From Clostridia bacterium (lineage in GTDB: Bacteria; Bacillota; Clostridia; Oscillospirales; Ruminococcaceae): DNA of 6,163 bases. The notes under the pieces are model-generated. The model ran no database searches and had not been told where the DNA came from. It worked only from the letters and a program-made list of their open reading frames with translations. Positions 4,456 to 6,163 of the stretch are shown piece by piece (within the stretch, counting starts at the first letter, position 1; each line of letters opens with the position of its first letter). The stretch spans positions 1 through 6,163 of the forward strand of contig QKDG01000173.1 in the NCBI GenBank assembly GCA_003246805.1, written 5' to 3'. The translations under genes were made by a program, and so were the position numbers.

Positions 4456-5742
4456 ATGAAGCTTAATGGAATCAAGGTTTCTCACAAAAAGAATACCCAT
4501 GACTGTGAAAGCATAGTTATCACAACTCCGCAAAAGATTAAGCTGCCGCTTAGTCAGCATATGGGAGCAACATGTGAGCCGTGTGTAAAGGTTGGGGATG
4601 AGGTTAAGGTCGGGCAGAAAATAGGTGACTCAGAGGCGTTTATGTCAACACCCCTGCATTCAAGCGTATCAGGAAAGATTGTAGCGATAAGCGACTATCT
4701 ACTTCCAAACGGAAAAGTTTGCAAAGCTGTTGAAATTGAAACGGATGGTATGCAGACATTATCGGAAGAAATATCCCCTCCTGTTGTAAACGACAAAGAG
4801 AGCTTTATAAAAGCAGTAAAAGAAAGTGGCTGTTGTGGTTTGGGTGGCGCTGGATTTCCGACCCATATCAAGCTGAATTTTGATAAAAATAAAACACCGA
4901 TAGATACGCTTGTAATAAATGCTGCGGAATGTGAGCCTTATATTACTGCCGATTACCGTGAAACAATTGAAAACCCACAGGATGTTATCGAGGGTATTTT
5001 GCTTGTGCTAAAATATCTTGACATTAAAAAAGCTTATATTGGCATAGAGGATAACAAGCCTAAGGCTATTGAGATAATAAAAAAAGCCGCATCAAAAATT
5101 GACAATATTGAAGTTGTTGAGCTTAAATCATCCTATCCTCAGGGGGCAGAAAAGGTACTTATTTATTCAACAACAGGCAGAATTGTTAAAGAGGGCGAGC
5201 TCCCCTCAAATCAGGGCGTAATGGTTTTGAATGTATCCACTGTGGCTTTTATAAACAGATATGTTAAAACAGGAATACCGCTGGTTACAAAAAGGCTGAC
5301 GGTTGATGGCGATGTTGTTTTAAATCCTTGCAATTTAATTGTGCCAATAGGCACTTCGGTATCAACTCTTCTTGAAATTGCAAAGGCCGATGTTGATAAT
5401 ATTGACAAGCTGATAGCAGGCGGCCCAATGATGGGAATGTGCCTTATGGATACAGAAACTCCGGTAGTAAAAACAAACAACGCAATTCTCGCTTTTAAAA
5501 AGCAAAAAAGCAAAAATGTGCAGACTTCATGTATAAGATGCGGAAGCTGTATGAATGCCTGCCCACTTAATCTTATGCCAATGGTTTTTGAAAAAGCATA
5601 TGATACGAATAATATAGAAATGCTAAAAGAATATAATCTGCTTTTATGTATGAACTGCGGAAGCTGTTCTTATGTATGCCCCGCAAAAAGAAATCTTGCA
5701 GAGAAAAATCAGCTTGCGAAGGCATTATTACCAAGGAAATAG
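4456..5742 (+). CDS. rnfC: Rnf complex electron-transport subunit RnfC
   Basis: Membrane-associated, cytoplasm-facing subunit of the Rnf complex (ferredoxin:NAD+ oxidoreductase, Na+- or H+-translocating). In the family RnfC carries the NAD(H)/FMN-binding module and two 4Fe-4S clusters. The 428 residues show, in order: an N-terminal barrel-like region (about 30-95, with LPLSQHMGATCEPCVKVGD); the nucleotide/flavin-binding loop GLGGAGFPTHIK (128-139); NAAECEPYITAD (155-166); YPQGAEK (227-233); an SLBB-like stretch around 250-320; AGGPMMG (321-327); and two ferredoxin motifs with C359-C362-C365-C369 and C398-C401-C404-C408, each followed by Pro. The protein ends soon after the second cluster, the short form common in Firmicutes, without the long Ala/Lys-rich tail of many proteobacterial RnfC proteins. 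The ATG at 4456 has AAAGGG (4441-4446) 9 nt upstream. It is first in the operon, 31 bp before rnfD. Confidence 0.96.
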   Translation: MKLNGIKVSHKKNTHDCESIVITTPQKIKLPLSQHMGATCEPCVKVGDEVKVGQKIGDSEAFMSTPLHSSVSGKIVAISDYLLPNGKVCKAVEIETDGMQTLSEEISPPVVNDKESFIKAVKESGCCGLGGAGFPTHIKLNFDKNKTPIDTLVINAAECEPYITADYRETIENPQDVIEGILLVLKYLDIKKAYIGIEDNKPKAIEIIKKAASKIDNIEVVELKSSYPQGAEKVLIYSTTGRIVKEGELPSNQGVMVLNVSTVAFINRYVKTGIPLVTKRLTVDGDVVLNPCNLIVPIGTSVSTLLEIAKADVDNIDKLIAGGPMMGMCLMDTETPVVKTNNAILAFKKQKSKNVQTSCIRCGSCMNACPLNLMPMVFEKAYDTNNIEMLKEYNLLLCMNCGSCSYVCPAKRNLAEKNQLAKALLPRK

Positions 5743-5759
5743 AATGAAAGTATAATCAG

Positions 5760-5765
5760 AAAGGA
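5760..5765 (+). promoter_or_regulatory. Ribosome binding site deciding the rnfD start
   Basis: AAAGGA lies 8 nt before a GTG at 5774, which is ideal spacing. It overlaps the in-frame ATG at 5765, which therefore has no usable site of its own. This favours GTG as the rnfD start codon. Confidence 0.65.
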
Positions 5766-5773
5766 TGGTTTTT

Positions 5774-6163
5774 GTGCAAGGATTAACAGTAGCACCATCA
5801 CCACATATAAATAAAAACATATCAACACAAAACATAATGCTGATGGTTTTGATAGCTTTGATGCCTGCCGTAATAGCAGCAGGAATAATTTTCGGTATGA
5901 GAGCAATTCTTGTTATCGCTGTATCAGTGGTTTCAGCTGTTGCATGGGAATACATAGCGAGAATTATAATGAAGAGGAGCAATACAATATCGGATTTAAG
6001 TGCGGTTGTAACAGGCGTTTTATTGGCTTTAAACCTGCCAGTAACTATTCCGTTATGGATAGTTGTAATAGGCACTTTTGTTGCAATAGTTATTGTAAAG
6101 CAGTTCTTTGGTGGGCTGGGTCATAACTTTGCAAACCCTGCAATTGTGGGAAGAATTGTTTTG
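5774..6163 (+). CDS. rnfD: Rnf complex integral membrane subunit RnfD, partial (3' end beyond window)
   Basis: Membrane subunit of the Rnf complex, which in the family carries a covalently bound FMN and helps form the ion-translocating core. I read 130 codons in one open frame to the window edge. The N-terminus has the family pattern VAPSPHI followed by ST-x-x-IM (residues 6-22). Hydrophobic segments lie at about 21-41, 43-63, 76-90 and 92-108. The conserved loops DLSAVVTGVLLALNLP (74-89) and GGLGHNFANPAIVGR (113-127) are diagnostic for RnfD and the related NqrB. The Thr that would hold FMN lies further downstream, outside the window. GTG at 5774 is preferred over an in-frame ATG at 5765 because AAAGGA (5760-5765) is correctly spaced only for the GTG. 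The expected next genes in a clostridial order are rnfG, E, A and B. Confidence 0.94.
   Translation, partial: MQGLTVAPSPHINKNISTQNIMLMVLIALMPAVIAAGIIFGMRAILVIAVSVVSAVAWEYIARIIMKRSNTISDLSAVVTGVLLALNLPVTIPLWIVVIGTFVAIVIVKQFFGGLGHNFANPAIVGRIVL

Noticed and set aside
5211..5513. Minus-strand open frame of 100 codons inside rnfC
   Set aside because: Antisense to the SLBB-like part of RnfC; the apparent hydrophobic character is a by-product of the complementary codons.
5709..6126. Several open frames on both strands across rnfD
   Set aside because: All overlap a frame whose translation carries clear RnfD motifs (SPHI, DLSAVVTG, GGLGHNFANPA); the others carry none.

Overview
The window looks like a chromosomal segment from a low-GC Gram-positive anaerobe of the class Clostridia. 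An Oscillospiraceae/Ruminococcaceae-type gut bacterium is my best guess. The reasons are the AT-rich intergenic DNA with near-consensus sigma-A promoters and purine-rich Shine-Dalgarno sites, the style of the XRE regulator, and an Rnf gene order that begins rnfC-rnfD. The taxonomic call rests on protein style and context, not on a database match.

Left half (about 1-3305, minus strand): a compact three-gene unit, read right to left. It holds a histidine-phosphatase (phosphoglycerate-mutase-like) enzyme, the RNA-binding transcription accessory protein Tex, and an RluA-family pseudouridine synthase whose 3' part runs off the left edge. The genes are tightly packed: 21 bp separate the phosphatase from the chosen tex start, and tex overlaps the synthase by 11 bp. 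This suggests one transcript with translational coupling at the tex/synthase junction.

Middle (3306-3486): a 181-bp divergent promoter region. It has a very good plus-strand promoter, a weaker minus-strand promoter candidate, and an unusually dense set of inverted repeats. These include a TTTTTTTGTGTAA element present once in each outward direction and a perfect 10-bp hairpin followed by a T-run in the leader of the plus-strand gene. That gene (3487-4194) encodes an XRE-type DNA-binding protein with a C-terminal region I do not recognise.

Right part (4195-6163, plus strand): a 261-bp intergenic region followed by the start of an Rnf operon: complete rnfC, then rnfD cut by the window edge. 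Rnf is a membrane complex that couples electron transfer from reduced ferredoxin to NAD+ with export of Na+ or H+. The intergenic region carries a strong promoter, an intrinsic terminator about 65-100 bp downstream of it, and then a TTGTTAA/TTAACAA inverted repeat overlapping a second promoter candidate just before rnfC. This suggests either a short terminated RNA, or attenuation plus redox-type control of the rnf operon.

The genes belong to well-known families. I found no mobile element, CRISPR array, tRNA, rRNA or novel gene system. The parts that deserve a second look are the two intergenic control regions and the unassigned C-terminal half of the XRE protein.
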